Shown here: piece after piece, positions 32,698 through 40,076 of the stretch
Layout: every line of letters starts with the position of its first letter
Position numbering within the stretch: the stretch's first letter is position 1
Assembly (NCBI RefSeq): GCF_003933745.1
Contig: NZ_RSEB01000004.1
Span: forward strand, 248,001 to 312,000
DNA from: Glycomyces terrestris
GTDB lineage: Bacteria > Actinomycetota > Actinomycetes > Mycobacteriales > Micromonosporaceae
DNA: 64,000 nt
Direction of reading: 5' to 3'
Translations under genes and position numbers: made by a program
Notes under the pieces: generated by a model
Seen by the model: only the letters and a program-made list of their open reading frames with translations
The model's database searches: none
What the model was told of the DNA's origin: nothing

Positions 32698-32734
32698 CGA
32701 CCCCCGGGGCGCGGCAGTCCCCCCGCCGCGCCCG

Positions 32735-32769
32735 CCGCTCCCGGCACGGACGCCCCGTGCCGGGAGCGG
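32735..32769 (+). other. Hairpin between kinase-like and HAD genes
   Basis: Fifteen perfectly paired bases (32735-32749 with 32755-32769) around a five-base loop, 38 bases after the kinase stop and 23 before the HAD ATG. No T-run. It may reduce expression of the last gene or mark the operon end. Confidence 0.55.
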
Positions 32770-32792
32770 TCCCGCGACGCAAGGAGCCTCCC

Positions 32793-33452
32793 ATGGAGAC
32801 CAGATCAACTGTGGACGCCGCGGCTTCGGCGCGCGCCGTCCTGTTCGACCTCGACGGCGTCCTGGTCGACTCCTCGGCGGTCATCGACCGCGTGTGGCGC
32901 GACTGGGCCGCCCGCCACCGGCTGCGCTGGGACGACGTGGTCCCGCTGCTGCCGGGCCGGCGCGCCTTCGAGACCGTGCAGCTGCTGACCCCGCACCTCG
33001 ACCCCGCCGCCGAGGGCGCCGAGCTCGAACGCGTCCAGGCCGCCGACCTCGCCGGCGTGCGCGCCTGCGCCGGGGCCGTCGAGCTCACCGAGGAGCTCAC
33101 CTCCCGCGGCCTGCCGTGGGCGATCGTCACCTCGGGCAGCCGCCCGACCGCCTCGACCCGGCTGCGCGCCACCGGATTCCGCGTGCCCGACGTGCTGGTC
33201 ACGGCCGACGACGTCGTCCGCGGCAAGCCCGATCCGGAGGGCTACCTCGCGGCCGCGCGCCGCCTCGGCGTGCCGCCCGGGGACTGCCTGGTGGTCGAGG
33301 ACGCCGAAGTGGGCGTCCGGGCCGCCCGCGCGGCGGGCGCGCGGGTCTCGGGGATCGCCGGGCCGGGGCTCGGGGCGGCCGCGGGCGAGGTCGACCTGAC
33401 GGTCGCCGCACCGCGGGACCTGCTGGGCCGCATCGCGACCGCGCGGGGCTAG
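32793..33452 (+). CDS. HAD-family sugar-phosphate phosphatase
   Basis: This 219-residue cytoplasmic HAD hydrolase has all motifs: I FDLDGVLVDS (nucleophile Asp and acid/base Asp), II IVTSGS, III KPDPEGYL (Lys) and IV VVEDAEVGVRAA. The helical cap between motifs I and II is of the C1 type seen in beta-phosphoglucomutases and 2-deoxyglucose-6-phosphatases. It probably removes phosphate from a sugar phosphate. AAGGAG precedes the ATG. Its stop overlaps the stop of the convergent MarR gene (shared CTAG, 33449-33452). Pairing a kinase and a phosphatase in one cluster suggests an isomerisation pathway through a phosphorylated intermediate. Confidence 0.88.
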   Translation: METRSTVDAAASARAVLFDLDGVLVDSSAVIDRVWRDWAARHRLRWDDVVPLLPGRRAFETVQLLTPHLDPAAEGAELERVQAADLAGVRACAGAVELTEELTSRGLPWAIVTSGSRPTASTRLRATGFRVPDVLVTADDVVRGKPDPEGYLAAARRLGVPPGDCLVVEDAEVGVRAARAAGARVSGIAGPGLGAAAGEVDLTVAAPRDLLGRIATARG

Positions 33453-33925
33453 GCCCCGCCGTCCTCCGCCAGGGTCCGGCCGAGCGGCTGCGCGACCGCG
33501 GTGGAGCCGGATTCCGCCGCCTCGCCCAGGTGCTCGCGCAGGACCCGCAGGTAGGTCGGGCGGGCCTCCTCCACTTTGGCCCGTCCGGCCGCGGTGATCT
33601 GGGTGTAGACGCCGCGGCGGTCGTTCGGGCACACGTACCGCTCCGTCAGGCCCAGCTTCTCGAGGCGCCCGACGAGGCGGCTGAGCGAGCTCTGGTTCAG
33701 CGGGATGGCGTCGGCGAGGATCTGCTGGCGCAGGTGCCCGTCGTCGTCGGAGTAGTGGAGCGCGGCGAGCGCGGTGTACTCGGAGAGCGAGAGGCCGTGC
33801 TCGGCGCTCAGGGCGCGGCCGGCCGCGTCGTCGATCCGGCCCTGGAGGAGGCGCATCGACTGCCAGTGCCGCTCGAGCGCGGAGGGGAGTTCGATGCGCG
33901 GGCTCACCGTGCTGACGAGTGGCAT
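33449..33925 (-). CDS. MarR-family transcriptional regulator
   Basis: This 158-residue protein has the MarR winged helix: LSLSEYTALAALHYS (helix), LRQQILADAIPLNQSSLSRLVGRLEKLGLTERY (recognition helix at residues about 78-97) and the wing CPNDRRGVYTQITAAGRA. It is transcribed divergently from an MFS transporter gene and convergently with the sugar cluster. The spacer to the MFS gene holds TTGCGCTTGCAA and three ATGCAT-type elements. Related elements lie before the sugar cluster, so it may control both. The effector is unknown. Confidence 0.88.
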   Translation of the reverse strand: MPLVSTVSPRIELPSALERHWQSMRLLQGRIDDAAGRALSAEHGLSLSEYTALAALHYSDDDGHLRQQILADAIPLNQSSLSRLVGRLEKLGLTERYVCPNDRRGVYTQITAAGRAKVEEARPTYLRVLREHLGEAAESGSTAVAQPLGRTLAEDGGA

Positions 33926-33993
33926 GTCGTCGACCTCCTCGATCCGGCCGTGTCGCGGCGCTGCAAGAGAACTTTACCATGCACTTCCATAAC

Positions 33994-34110
33994 TTGCGCT
34001 TGCAATACATGCATCGGCGTCTTATGCTTATGCATAGAATGGCTTCGGGGCGCGAGGCGTCCCCGTCCTACCGGGAGGCTCCGGCCGCCGCCCGCCCAAC
34101 GTCCATGCAT
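33994..34110. promoter_or_regulatory. MarR-MFS control region
   Basis: Contains the inverted repeat TTGC-GCTT-GCAA (33994-34005) and three 10-base elements resembling the repeats before 28252: ATACATGCAT (34005-34014), GCTTATGCAT (34026-34035) and GTCCATGCAT (34101-34110). TAGAAT (34035-34040) could be the MFS -10. Unusually AT-rich for this genome. Confidence 0.5.
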
Positions 34111-34135
34111 TCCAAGAGAAGGAGTCCGGAGGGCC

Positions 34136-35326
34136 ATGCCTCTTGCACTCTTCGCGCTGATGATCAGCGCATTCGGTATCGGCACCACCGAGTTCGTGGT
34201 CTCGGGCCTGCTGCCCGAGATCGCCGACGAGATGGGGGTGAGCCTGCCGACCGCGGGCCTCCTCATCTCCGGCTACGCGCTCGGCGTCGTGGTCGGCGGG
34301 CCCATCGCCACCGCCGCGGGGACCCGCCTGCCGCGCAAGCACATGCTCGTCATCCTCATGCTGCTGTTCATCGCCGGCAACATGATCGCCGCGGTCGTGG
34401 AGACCTACGGCCTGCTCATGGCCGGCCGCATCGTGGCCGCCGTCTGCCACGGCGCGTTCTTCGGCGTCGCCTCCGTGGTCGCCGCCGACCTCGTCGACGA
34501 GTCGAAGCGCTCGCGCGCGATCTCGATGGTCTTCACCGGCCTCACCGTCGCCAACGTGGTCGGCTCCCCGCTCGGGACCTGGGTCGGCCAGGGCTACGGC
34601 TGGCGCGCGACGTTCTGGATGATCACCGTGTTCGGCGTGGTCAGCCTCCTCGGCATCGTGTTCCTGGTGCCGAAGCAGCCGCGGCCCGAGGAGACGAGCC
34701 TGCGTCGCGAGCTCGCCGAGTTCAAGCGCCTCCAGGTCTGGCTCGCGGTCGCCATCGCGGGCTTGAGCATCGGCGCGCTGTTCGCGGGCTACAGCTACGT
34801 CGCGCCGCTCATGACCGAGGTCGCGGGGTACTCGTCCGGGTCGCTCACCGGCCTGCTCGTCCTGTTCGGCGTCGGCCTGGTCGTCGGCAACCTCCTGGGC
34901 GGCCGCTTCGCCGACCGGGCCCAGGTGCCGACGCTGCTGGTCACCACGGCCCTGCTCACGGTCGTGCTGGTCGCGTTCACGTTCACCGCGCACTTCCAGG
35001 TCGCCGCCGCGGTCACGCTGATGCTCCTGGGCGGCGCGGGCTTCTCCACGGTGCCGGGCTTCATGACCCGCGCGATCGACAAGGCGAAGGGCGCGCCGAC
35101 GCTCGCCTCGGCCATCGCCTCCTCCGGCGCGAACCTCGGCATCTCCATCGGCGCGTACGTCGGCGGCGTGACCATCGGCGCGGGCCTGGGCTTCACCTCG
35201 CCGCTGTGGGTCGGCGCGGTCATGGCCGCGCTCGCCTTCGCCGTCACCGCCTGGTCCGGCGCCCTGGACCGCTCCAGCGGCCCCGCGCTCCGGCCGGTGC
35301 CGGCGCCCGCGTCCGCCCGCTCCTGA
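34136..35326 (+). CDS. MFS transporter, DHA1 type
   Basis: This 396-residue protein has twelve predicted helices. The N-terminus (FALMISAFGIGTTEFVVSGL) and LLISGYALGVVVGGPIATA are typical of the CmlR/AraJ/YdeA branch of drug:H+ antiporters and sugar-efflux proteins, and the loop 2-3 motif appears as GTRLPRKHML. The ATG at 34136 is preceded by AAGGAG and GGAGGG. It is divergent from a MarR gene, a common efflux arrangement. Beside a sugar cluster, export of a sugar or arabinoside by an AraJ-like protein is an alternative to drug efflux. Confidence 0.88.
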   Translation: MPLALFALMISAFGIGTTEFVVSGLLPEIADEMGVSLPTAGLLISGYALGVVVGGPIATAAGTRLPRKHMLVILMLLFIAGNMIAAVVETYGLLMAGRIVAAVCHGAFFGVASVVAADLVDESKRSRAISMVFTGLTVANVVGSPLGTWVGQGYGWRATFWMITVFGVVSLLGIVFLVPKQPRPEETSLRRELAEFKRLQVWLAVAIAGLSIGALFAGYSYVAPLMTEVAGYSSGSLTGLLVLFGVGLVVGNLLGGRFADRAQVPTLLVTTALLTVVLVAFTFTAHFQVAAAVTLMLLGGAGFSTVPGFMTRAIDKAKGAPTLASAIASSGANLGISIGAYVGGVTIGAGLGFTSPLWVGAVMAALAFAVTAWSGALDRSSGPALRPVPAPASARS

Positions 35327-35331
35327 CCGCC

Positions 35332-35360
35332 GGCCCGGCCGCGCCCCGCGCGGCCGGGCC
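35332..35360 (+). terminator. Terminator of the MFS gene
   Basis: Twelve perfectly paired bases (35332-35343 with 35349-35360) around a five-base loop, six bases after the stop. Confidence 0.65.
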
Positions 35361-35449
35361 TCGCAGCCGGTGCCTCGGCTCGGTGCGGTCGATGAGGCGT
35401 GCCCCCGCGCGCGGCCGGGCCTCGCGGGACCGGTCCCGCCGACCGGGGA

Positions 35450-35455
35450 TACCTT
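35450..35455 (+). promoter_or_regulatory. Candidate -10 for the TPR-like gene
   Basis: TACCTT, 24 bases before the GTG at 35480, leaving room for the GGAGG ribosome site. No clear -35. Confidence 0.3.
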
Positions 35456-35479
35456 GGTCCCCTGAGGAGCGGAGGCCGG

Positions 35480-36460
35480 GTGTTCGGGAAGACGGAGCAG
35501 GAGCGGTACGAGGAGACCGCCGCGATGCTGCGGCGCTTCGTCGCCGAGGACGACGACCCGGGGCACCGCGTCCCGGCCCGCCGCCGCGTCAACGCCGCGA
35601 ACCGCGCCGTCAACCTCGCCGAGCTCCAGCTGTCCCGGCTCGACCCCGTGCTCCACGAGGTCCGCCTCCGATACGCGGAGGCCCTCGACGCGGCCGGGGC
35701 GCACGCCCGCCACCTGCGCGACCACCTCGGGACCGCCGTCAGGGAGGCGAGCGTCCTGCTCGGCCCCGACGACCCCGTCCTCGTGGCCCGCCTGCGCGCG
35801 GTCCAGCGCGCCGAGCAGCCGATCGGCGGCGCCCGCGCCGCGCGCAGGATCGAACGCGCGCAGCAGGAGGCGGCGTCACTGCACGACGGCGGCGGCGCCC
35901 CGTACGTGCTCGCCGTGCTCGACCTCGCCGACCGCCACCGCGCGGCGGGCGGCCACGCCCGGTTCACCGCGCTGCTCGAGGGCCTCATCGGCGAGCGGCG
36001 CCGCCTCGGCCTCGACGCCGACCAGCGGCACTGGTTCGCGCAGCTCCTCGGCGGCATGCTCCATGACGCCGGTGAAGTGGCGCTCGCCCTGCCGCTGCTG
36101 GAGGAGGCCCGCAAGCGGCCCCGCGCCGACGACGCCTGGGAGCGCGAGTACCTCAACCTCACCGCCGCCCAGTGCCTGCTGGCGAACGGCAGGGACGCGG
36201 CCGCCGAAGCCCTGCTGCGCCGGTCGCTGTCCGCCCTCGCCGACCCCGGGCGCGACCGCTCCCTCGCCAGGCTCCGGTACCGGGCCGTCCACGAACTGGG
36301 GACCGCGCTGTTCTGCCAGGACCGGTTCCCCGAGGCGCTTGAGCGCTTCCGGGAGGCGTGCGACCTCCTCGCCGCCGACCCGCGGCCGCACGAGCGCACC
36401 TTCAGGGCCTACCGCAACGCCCGGGTCCACGCCGCGATCGCGGTCCGCGACGGCGCCTGA
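35480..36460 (+). CDS. TPR-like alpha-helical protein
   Basis: This 326-residue, charged, all-helical cytoplasmic protein has TPR-like helical pairs in the second half, with Ala and aromatic spacing as in AGEVALALPLLEEARKRP, AAEALLRRSLSALADPG and RFPEALERFREACDLLA. The first 150 residues are Arg-rich helices without a recognised domain. The GTG at 35480 is chosen because GGAGG lies four bases upstream; an ATG at 35399 would add a Pro/Gly-rich stretch. TPR arrays mediate protein contacts; the partner is unknown. Confidence 0.6.
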   Translation: MFGKTEQERYEETAAMLRRFVAEDDDPGHRVPARRRVNAANRAVNLAELQLSRLDPVLHEVRLRYAEALDAAGAHARHLRDHLGTAVREASVLLGPDDPVLVARLRAVQRAEQPIGGARAARRIERAQQEAASLHDGGGAPYVLAVLDLADRHRAAGGHARFTALLEGLIGERRRLGLDADQRHWFAQLLGGMLHDAGEVALALPLLEEARKRPRADDAWEREYLNLTAAQCLLANGRDAAAEALLRRSLSALADPGRDRSLARLRYRAVHELGTALFCQDRFPEALERFREACDLLAADPRPHERTFRAYRNARVHAAIAVRDGA

Positions 36461-36525
36461 ACCGCACCGGGGGAGCGGCGTCGGACCGAACTCCGCGAGG
36501 ATGAATCCACCCGCCGCCGCCTCGC

Positions 36526-37284
36526 TTACGCGCCCGCCACGAGCCGCGGCAGCACCTCGCCGATCGGCTCGCGCAGCACGGCGTCGGCGTCCTCGTCGTA
36601 CGGGGTCGGCTCGGCGTTGACGATGACGAGTCGGATGCCGCGGGCGACCGCGTAGTCGCACAGGCCCGCGGCGGGGTAGACGCCGAGGGAGGTGCCGACG
36701 GCGGCGAACAGGTCCGCGCCGCGCGTCGCGGCCACCGCCGCCTCGATCACGTCGGGTTCGAGCGACTGCCCGAAGGAGATCGTGGCGGACTTCAGGATGC
36801 CGCCGCACTCCAGGCAGGCCGGGTCGTCCTCGCCCGCCTCGATCCGCGGCAGCACCTCGGGCATGGGGTTGCGGTCGCCGCAGGAGAGGCACACGACCTC
36901 CCGGGCCGTGCCGTGCAGCTCGACGACCCGGTTCGCCGCCGAGCCGGCGGCCTGGTGGAGGCCGTCGATGTTCTGGGTCAGGACCGCCCGGAGCCGCCCG
37001 GTCCGCTCGTAGTCGACCAGGGCCCGGTGCCCCGCGTTCGGCTCGGCAGTCCACACCGGACTCGCCAGGCGCGCCGCCCACGCCTTGCGGCGGATCTCGG
37101 GTTCGGCCACGTAGTTGTCGTAGGTGAACATGAACTGGGCCGCCGGGTTCTTCGTCCAGACCCCCTGCGGCCCGCGGAAGTCCGGGATGCCCGACTCGGT
37201 GGAGATGCCGGCCCCGGTCAGCACCACGGCCGCCTCGGCCTCCGCGAACCAGCGGGCCACCTCGGATACGGAAGTCTCGCTCAC
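36526..37284 (-). CDS. Sirtuin (NAD-dependent protein deacylase)
   Basis: This 252-residue SIR2-family enzyme has the NAD-binding [15 protein letters not shown], the catalytic region [12 protein letters not shown] and VVELHGTA (His), the zinc ribbon CLSC...CLEC (two Cys pairs) and the Rossmann [11 protein letters not shown] and NAEPTPYD. It removes acetyl or acyl groups from lysines using NAD. The Ala-His and Tyr-x-x-Arg pair that marks Sir2 desuccinylases is not obvious, so deacetylase is more likely. The GTG at 37284 is favoured: it starts just before the Sir2 core and has a leaderless-type TACGTT seven bases upstream. A longer frame to 37422 is Pro/Gly-rich and unlikely. Confidence 0.92.
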   Translation of the reverse strand: MSETSVSEVARWFAEAEAAVVLTGAGISTESGIPDFRGPQGVWTKNPAAQFMFTYDNYVAEPEIRRKAWAARLASPVWTAEPNAGHRALVDYERTGRLRAVLTQNIDGLHQAAGSAANRVVELHGTAREVVCLSCGDRNPMPEVLPRIEAGEDDPACLECGGILKSATISFGQSLEPDVIEAAVAATRGADLFAAVGTSLGVYPAAGLCDYAVARGIRLVIVNAEPTPYDEDADAVLREPIGEVLPRLVAGA

Positions 37285-37291
37285 CCCACGG

Positions 37292-37297
37292 AACGTA
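37292..37297 (-). promoter_or_regulatory. Leaderless-type -10 for the sirtuin gene
   Basis: On the minus strand TACGTT (37297 to 37292) ends seven bases before the GTG at 37284; no Shine-Dalgarno is present. The rest of 37298-37418 is GC-rich with no feature I can identify. Confidence 0.4.
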
Positions 37298-37418
37298 CCG
37301 CAGGCCGGCCGCGCGCGCCCGGGCCGGGCACTTCCCCCGCCCGCGGCCTCCGCGCCGCGGACCGACGCGGGCGGCGGGCTGGCCCCGCCGGGCCGGCCCG
37401 CCTGGTTTCCCTTGCGGA

Positions 37419-37553
37419 TCAAGTGGTGCGGTCGGGCGGCGGGGGTGCGGCGCCGGGGGCCGGCTTCGCCGCGTCCGCGCGCTCGGGCGGGGCCGGCGCG
37501 GGCGCCCGCCTCGGCGGCGGGTAGAGGGTGAGCAGCAGGCCCAGGCCGATCAC
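37419..37553 (-). CDS. Possible 44-residue membrane-anchored peptide
   Basis: A GTG at 37553, two bases after the stop of the SHOCT-like gene, opens a 44-codon frame. It has a short hydrophobic start (VIGLGLLLTLY) followed by a Pro/Ala-rich basic tail ending PPPPDRTT. Position suggests translational coupling and membership of the DUF2089 operon. The hydrophobic stretch is only about ten residues and the rest is low complexity, so it may not be a real gene. Confidence 0.3.
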   Translation of the reverse strand: MIGLGLLLTLYPPPRRAPAPAPPERADAAKPAPGAAPPPPDRTT

Positions 37554-37555
37554 GG

Positions 37556-37975
37556 CTACTCGCAGTAGATGCGGACCTTGGTGTCGGTCTGGTCCACGTC
37601 CAGGGTGAGGTCGTCGAGGGCGTCGACGAGGTCTTCGAGCTGGTTCGGCTTGATCTCGGTGAGGTCGATCGGCACCCCCTGCTTGACCAGCTCCTGGTTG
37701 GCCCGCTCGAGCGCCTGGGGCGGCACGAAGACCGCGAGGCGCATGCCGGCGCGCAGCAGCTTGAGGGGGACGCGGATGTTCACCTTCGTCTCGCCGCTGT
37801 GCTCGTCGTTCGCGTCCACGATGAGCCGCAGGTACTTCGGCCGCGCCTTGCCGCGGGCCGGGGCCGCGTCGGGCTCCTCGACCGTCTCGACGGCGGTGAG
37901 GAGGCGCTCGGCCTCGTCGGCGGTGATCTTGCCTTCGGCCAGCATCTGGAGGATCTGGCGTCGCTGTTCGTTCAT
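37556..37975 (-). CDS. SHOCT-like/YvlB N-domain protein
   Basis: This 139-residue soluble protein begins with MNEQRRQILQMLAEGKITAD, then EAERLLTAV, the short bihelical SHOCT-like domain found at the start of YvlB/LiaX-type proteins. The remainder (residues 45-139) is an alpha/beta region with VNIRVPLKLLRAGMRLAVFV, a pattern seen in proteins encoded beside DUF2089 regulators. The ATG at 37975 has AGGAG upstream. It is third in an operon of DUF2089 and a small membrane protein. YvlB-type proteins act in envelope-stress circuits in Firmicutes; a similar role here is inference. Confidence 0.7.
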   Translation of the reverse strand: MNEQRRQILQMLAEGKITADEAERLLTAVETVEEPDAAPARGKARPKYLRLIVDANDEHSGETKVNIRVPLKLLRAGMRLAVFVPPQALERANQELVKQGVPIDLTEIKPNQLEDLVDALDDLTLDVDQTDTKVRIYCE

Positions 37976-37992
37976 GGCTCCTGGTTTCCTTT

Positions 37993-38253
37993 TCATCTGA
38001 CGGAGACGAACACGGCCGTGCGGCCCTGCTCGAACTCGAAGCGGGCGCCCGGCAGCGCCCCGAAGAGCCGCCCCACGCCGGCGAGTGTTCGCAGGGGCGG
38101 CAGGCCGTACATGAGGCAGGCGACGATCCCGCCGATGACGGTGAACACGAGCAGCGGCGACAGCAGCAGCACGATCGGCACCACGGGGAGGAACAGCCGC
38201 CGCCGGCGGCCGTCGCGGCGGCGCCAGCGCGCCGTCACCAGCTGGGGCATCAT
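37993..38253 (-). CDS. Small membrane protein of the DUF2089 operon
   Basis: This 86-residue protein has a basic start (RWRRRDGRRRR), one long or two short membrane helices (LFLPVVPIVLLLSPLLVFTVIG, residues about 19-45, given here in part) and a soluble C-terminal tail ending in VFVSVR. The start ATG overlaps the stop of the DUF2089 gene (ATGA), and AGAGG lies five bases upstream. I recognise no family. It could be the membrane partner of the DUF2089 regulator and the SHOCT-like protein. Confidence 0.6.
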   Translation of the reverse strand: MMPQLVTARWRRRDGRRRRLFLPVVPIVLLLSPLLVFTVIGGIVACLMYGLPPLRTLAGVGRLFGALPGARFEFEQGRTAVFVSVR

Positions 38254-38612
38254 CTCGACCTCTCGAGTTCCGCGAGCGCCTCCTCGACGCTGATCCGGCC
38301 CTGCCGGAGGCGCTCGATGACGTCCGCTCCGGTCGGGACGGGCTCGGTCTCGACGAAGTCGAGCTGGTCGGCGATCCGGTTGAGCCGGGCCTTGACCGTC
38401 GGGTAGCTGATGCCGAAGACCCGCTCCATCTCCTTGATCGACCCGTGGGACCGGACGAACGCGGCGACGAACACCTGGTCCTCGGCGCTGAGCTGCGCCA
38501 GCTGCGGCGGCTCGAACTCGCCTTCGATCGCAATCCAGCTCTCGGTGAGCCGGACCCGCTCGACCTTGAACTCCTGTCCGCGCGTCAGATCGGTCAGCTC
38601 CTGCCAGTCCAT
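38250..38612 (-). CDS. DUF2089-family putative regulator
   Basis: This 120-residue soluble protein has the DUF2089 plan. A beta-strand N-terminus is followed by a helix-turn-helix-like core (AFVRSHGSIKEMERVFGISY, then PTVKARLNRIADQL, residues about 52-86), and a short SHOCT-like tail ends in RQGRISVEEALAELERS. The helical core suggests DNA binding. AGGAAGGG precedes the ATG. It is first in the operon, and inverted repeats upstream (38655-38671) may be its own operator. Function is not established for this family. Confidence 0.75.
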   Translation of the reverse strand: MDWQELTDLTRGQEFKVERVRLTESWIAIEGEFEPPQLAQLSAEDQVFVAAFVRSHGSIKEMERVFGISYPTVKARLNRIADQLDFVETEPVPTGADVIERLRQGRISVEEALAELERSR

Positions 38613-38897
38613 CCCGTGCCCTTCCTCGACGACGATTCCCGTCCTTCATTTGTATCTTGAGATATTCAAGAAGTCAACGCGAGAATCTTAATTTTCTTGA
38701 TCTCAACTTCAAGGCACGGAGGAATCGCCCTGTTGATAGCGGTTTGCCCGCCGGGCTCGGAGCCGCCCTGATGGCAGTCGGCCGGGGCGGGCGACGCGGC
38801 GTCGTCCCGGGCGTCGACGCGCAACCCGGAGTGAAAACGATGCAACTCCCAGACCGCCCACCCCGACCCGGCCGATCCCGCTCCGCCCGCCCCCGAC
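38613..38897. other. Divergent region between DUF2089 and LacI genes
   Basis: No gene seen. The left third (38640-38715) is strikingly AT-rich and holds TCTTGA-N5-TCAAGA (38655-38671), a second looser copy TCTTGA-N8-TCAAGG (38695-38714) and a wide repeat TTGAGAT/ATCTCAA (38657-38663 with 38700-38706). The rest is ordinary GC-rich sequence. Confidence 0.5.
38655..38671. promoter_or_regulatory. Inverted repeat before the DUF2089 operon
   Basis: TCTTGA and TCAAGA separated by five bases, 43 bases upstream of the DUF2089 ATG. Candidate operator for that protein or another dimeric regulator. Confidence 0.45.
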
Positions 38898-38951
38898 TTG
38901 ACAGCGGGCCGCCCGGCGGGGAATCATCGTTTCAGGAACCGTTTCCTGAAA
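38898..38951 (+). promoter_or_regulatory. Promoter and operator of the second LacI gene
   Basis: TTGACA (38898-38903), 18 bases and AATCAT (38922-38927). The perfect inverted repeat TTTCAGGAA-N4-TTCCTGAAA (38930-38951) covers the predicted start, and another half-site CCTGAAAC follows at 38954-38961. The first 18 bases are identical to 5553-5570. Confidence 0.65.
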
Positions 38952-38974
38952 ACCCTGAAACAAAGGCGGTCAGC

Positions 38975-40039
38975 TTGGCGCGCAAGACGAGCGGCACCGG
39001 CAAGCGCAGCACCACCATCCGCGAGGTCGCCGAGCGCGCCGGGGTGTCGGTGGCGACCGTCTCCCGCATCCTCTCGGGCACCTACCCGGCCGCCCCCGCC
39101 ACCCGCGCCAAGGTCATGAAGGCCGTCGACGAGCTCGACTACGTCGCCAACCACCACGCCCGCGCCCTCCAGGGCAGCACCCGCAAGAGCATCGCCATCA
39201 TCGTCAACTCGGTGACCTCCCCGCACTACGCCCATGTGGCCCAAGGCGTCCAGACCCAGGCCGCCGAGGACTCGCGCCTGTGCCAGATCGGCACCAGCGG
39301 CGGCGACGCCGAACGCGAGCTCGCCATGGTCCGGTTCATGCGCGAGCAGCACCCCGAGGCCGTCATCCTCGCCGGCGACGTCAACGCCGACGACGAGTAC
39401 CGCGCCCGCATGAGCCGCTACGCCCACGCGCTGGCCGCCATCGGCTCGCGCCTCGTCCTGTGCGGCCGCCCGCCCCTGGGCCCCGACGCGCCCGCCGTCG
39501 TCGTGGAGTACGACAACACCGGCGGCGCGTTCGCCGCCACCAGCCACCTGCTCTCCAACGGCCACAAGCGCATCCTCTACCTGGGCCGGCGCACCGGCTT
39601 CACCACCGCCGACGCGCGCGTCGAGGGCTACCGCAGCGCCCTGGCCGCGCACGGCGTCCCCCACGACCCCGGCCTCGAAGCCGACGGCACCTTCGAACGC
39701 CGCGAGGGCTACCGCATGATGCAGGAGCGCCTCACGGCCGGCGCCCCCGACTTCACCGCCGTCTTCGCCGCCAACGACCAGATCGCCGCCGGCGCCCGCC
39801 AGGCCCTCCTCGAACGGGGCCTGACCGTCCCCGGCGACGTCTCCCTCATCGGCTTCGACGACCTCCCGCCCGCCGCCGACATCGACCTCACCACCGTCTA
39901 CCAGCCCCACGAGGAGCTCGGCCGCACCGCCGTGCGACTCGCCCTCGAACACGCCCGCCACGGCGGCCCGCCCCCGCACACCGTCCTCGGCGCCCACCTC
40001 GTCCTCCGCGGCTCGGTCCGGCCCGTCCTCGCCGGATAG
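38975..40039 (+). CDS. LacI-family repressor
   Basis: This 354-residue protein has the LacI plan: helix-turn-helix at residues about 13-35 (TIREVAERAGVSVATVSRIL), hinge, then sugar-binding domain with FAANDQIAAGARQALLERGL and LIGFDDLPPAADIDLTTVYQ. The TTG at 38975 is chosen with AAAGGCGG upstream; earlier in-frame codons overlap its promoter and operator. It has no linked importer, but a HAD hydrolase gene follows 37 bases later and is probably co-transcribed. The operator over its own promoter indicates autoregulation. Confidence 0.88.
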   Translation: MARKTSGTGKRSTTIREVAERAGVSVATVSRILSGTYPAAPATRAKVMKAVDELDYVANHHARALQGSTRKSIAIIVNSVTSPHYAHVAQGVQTQAAEDSRLCQIGTSGGDAERELAMVRFMREQHPEAVILAGDVNADDEYRARMSRYAHALAAIGSRLVLCGRPPLGPDAPAVVVEYDNTGGAFAATSHLLSNGHKRILYLGRRTGFTTADARVEGYRSALAAHGVPHDPGLEADGTFERREGYRMMQERLTAGAPDFTAVFAANDQIAAGARQALLERGLTVPGDVSLIGFDDLPPAADIDLTTVYQPHEELGRTAVRLALEHARHGGPPPHTVLGAHLVLRGSVRPVLAG

Positions 40040-40076
40040 CATCGCCCCCGACGCACCGCGAGCGACAGGAGCACAC

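Noticed and set aside
33449-33452. CTAG overlap as a possible frameshift or assembly error
   Set aside because: Both flanking proteins end at normal lengths and two similar overlaps occur elsewhere, so it is a genuine convergent stop overlap.
38657-38974. N-terminal extension of the second LacI protein
   Set aside because: It covers the promoter and the perfect operator and lacks protein-like sequence before the helix-turn-helix.
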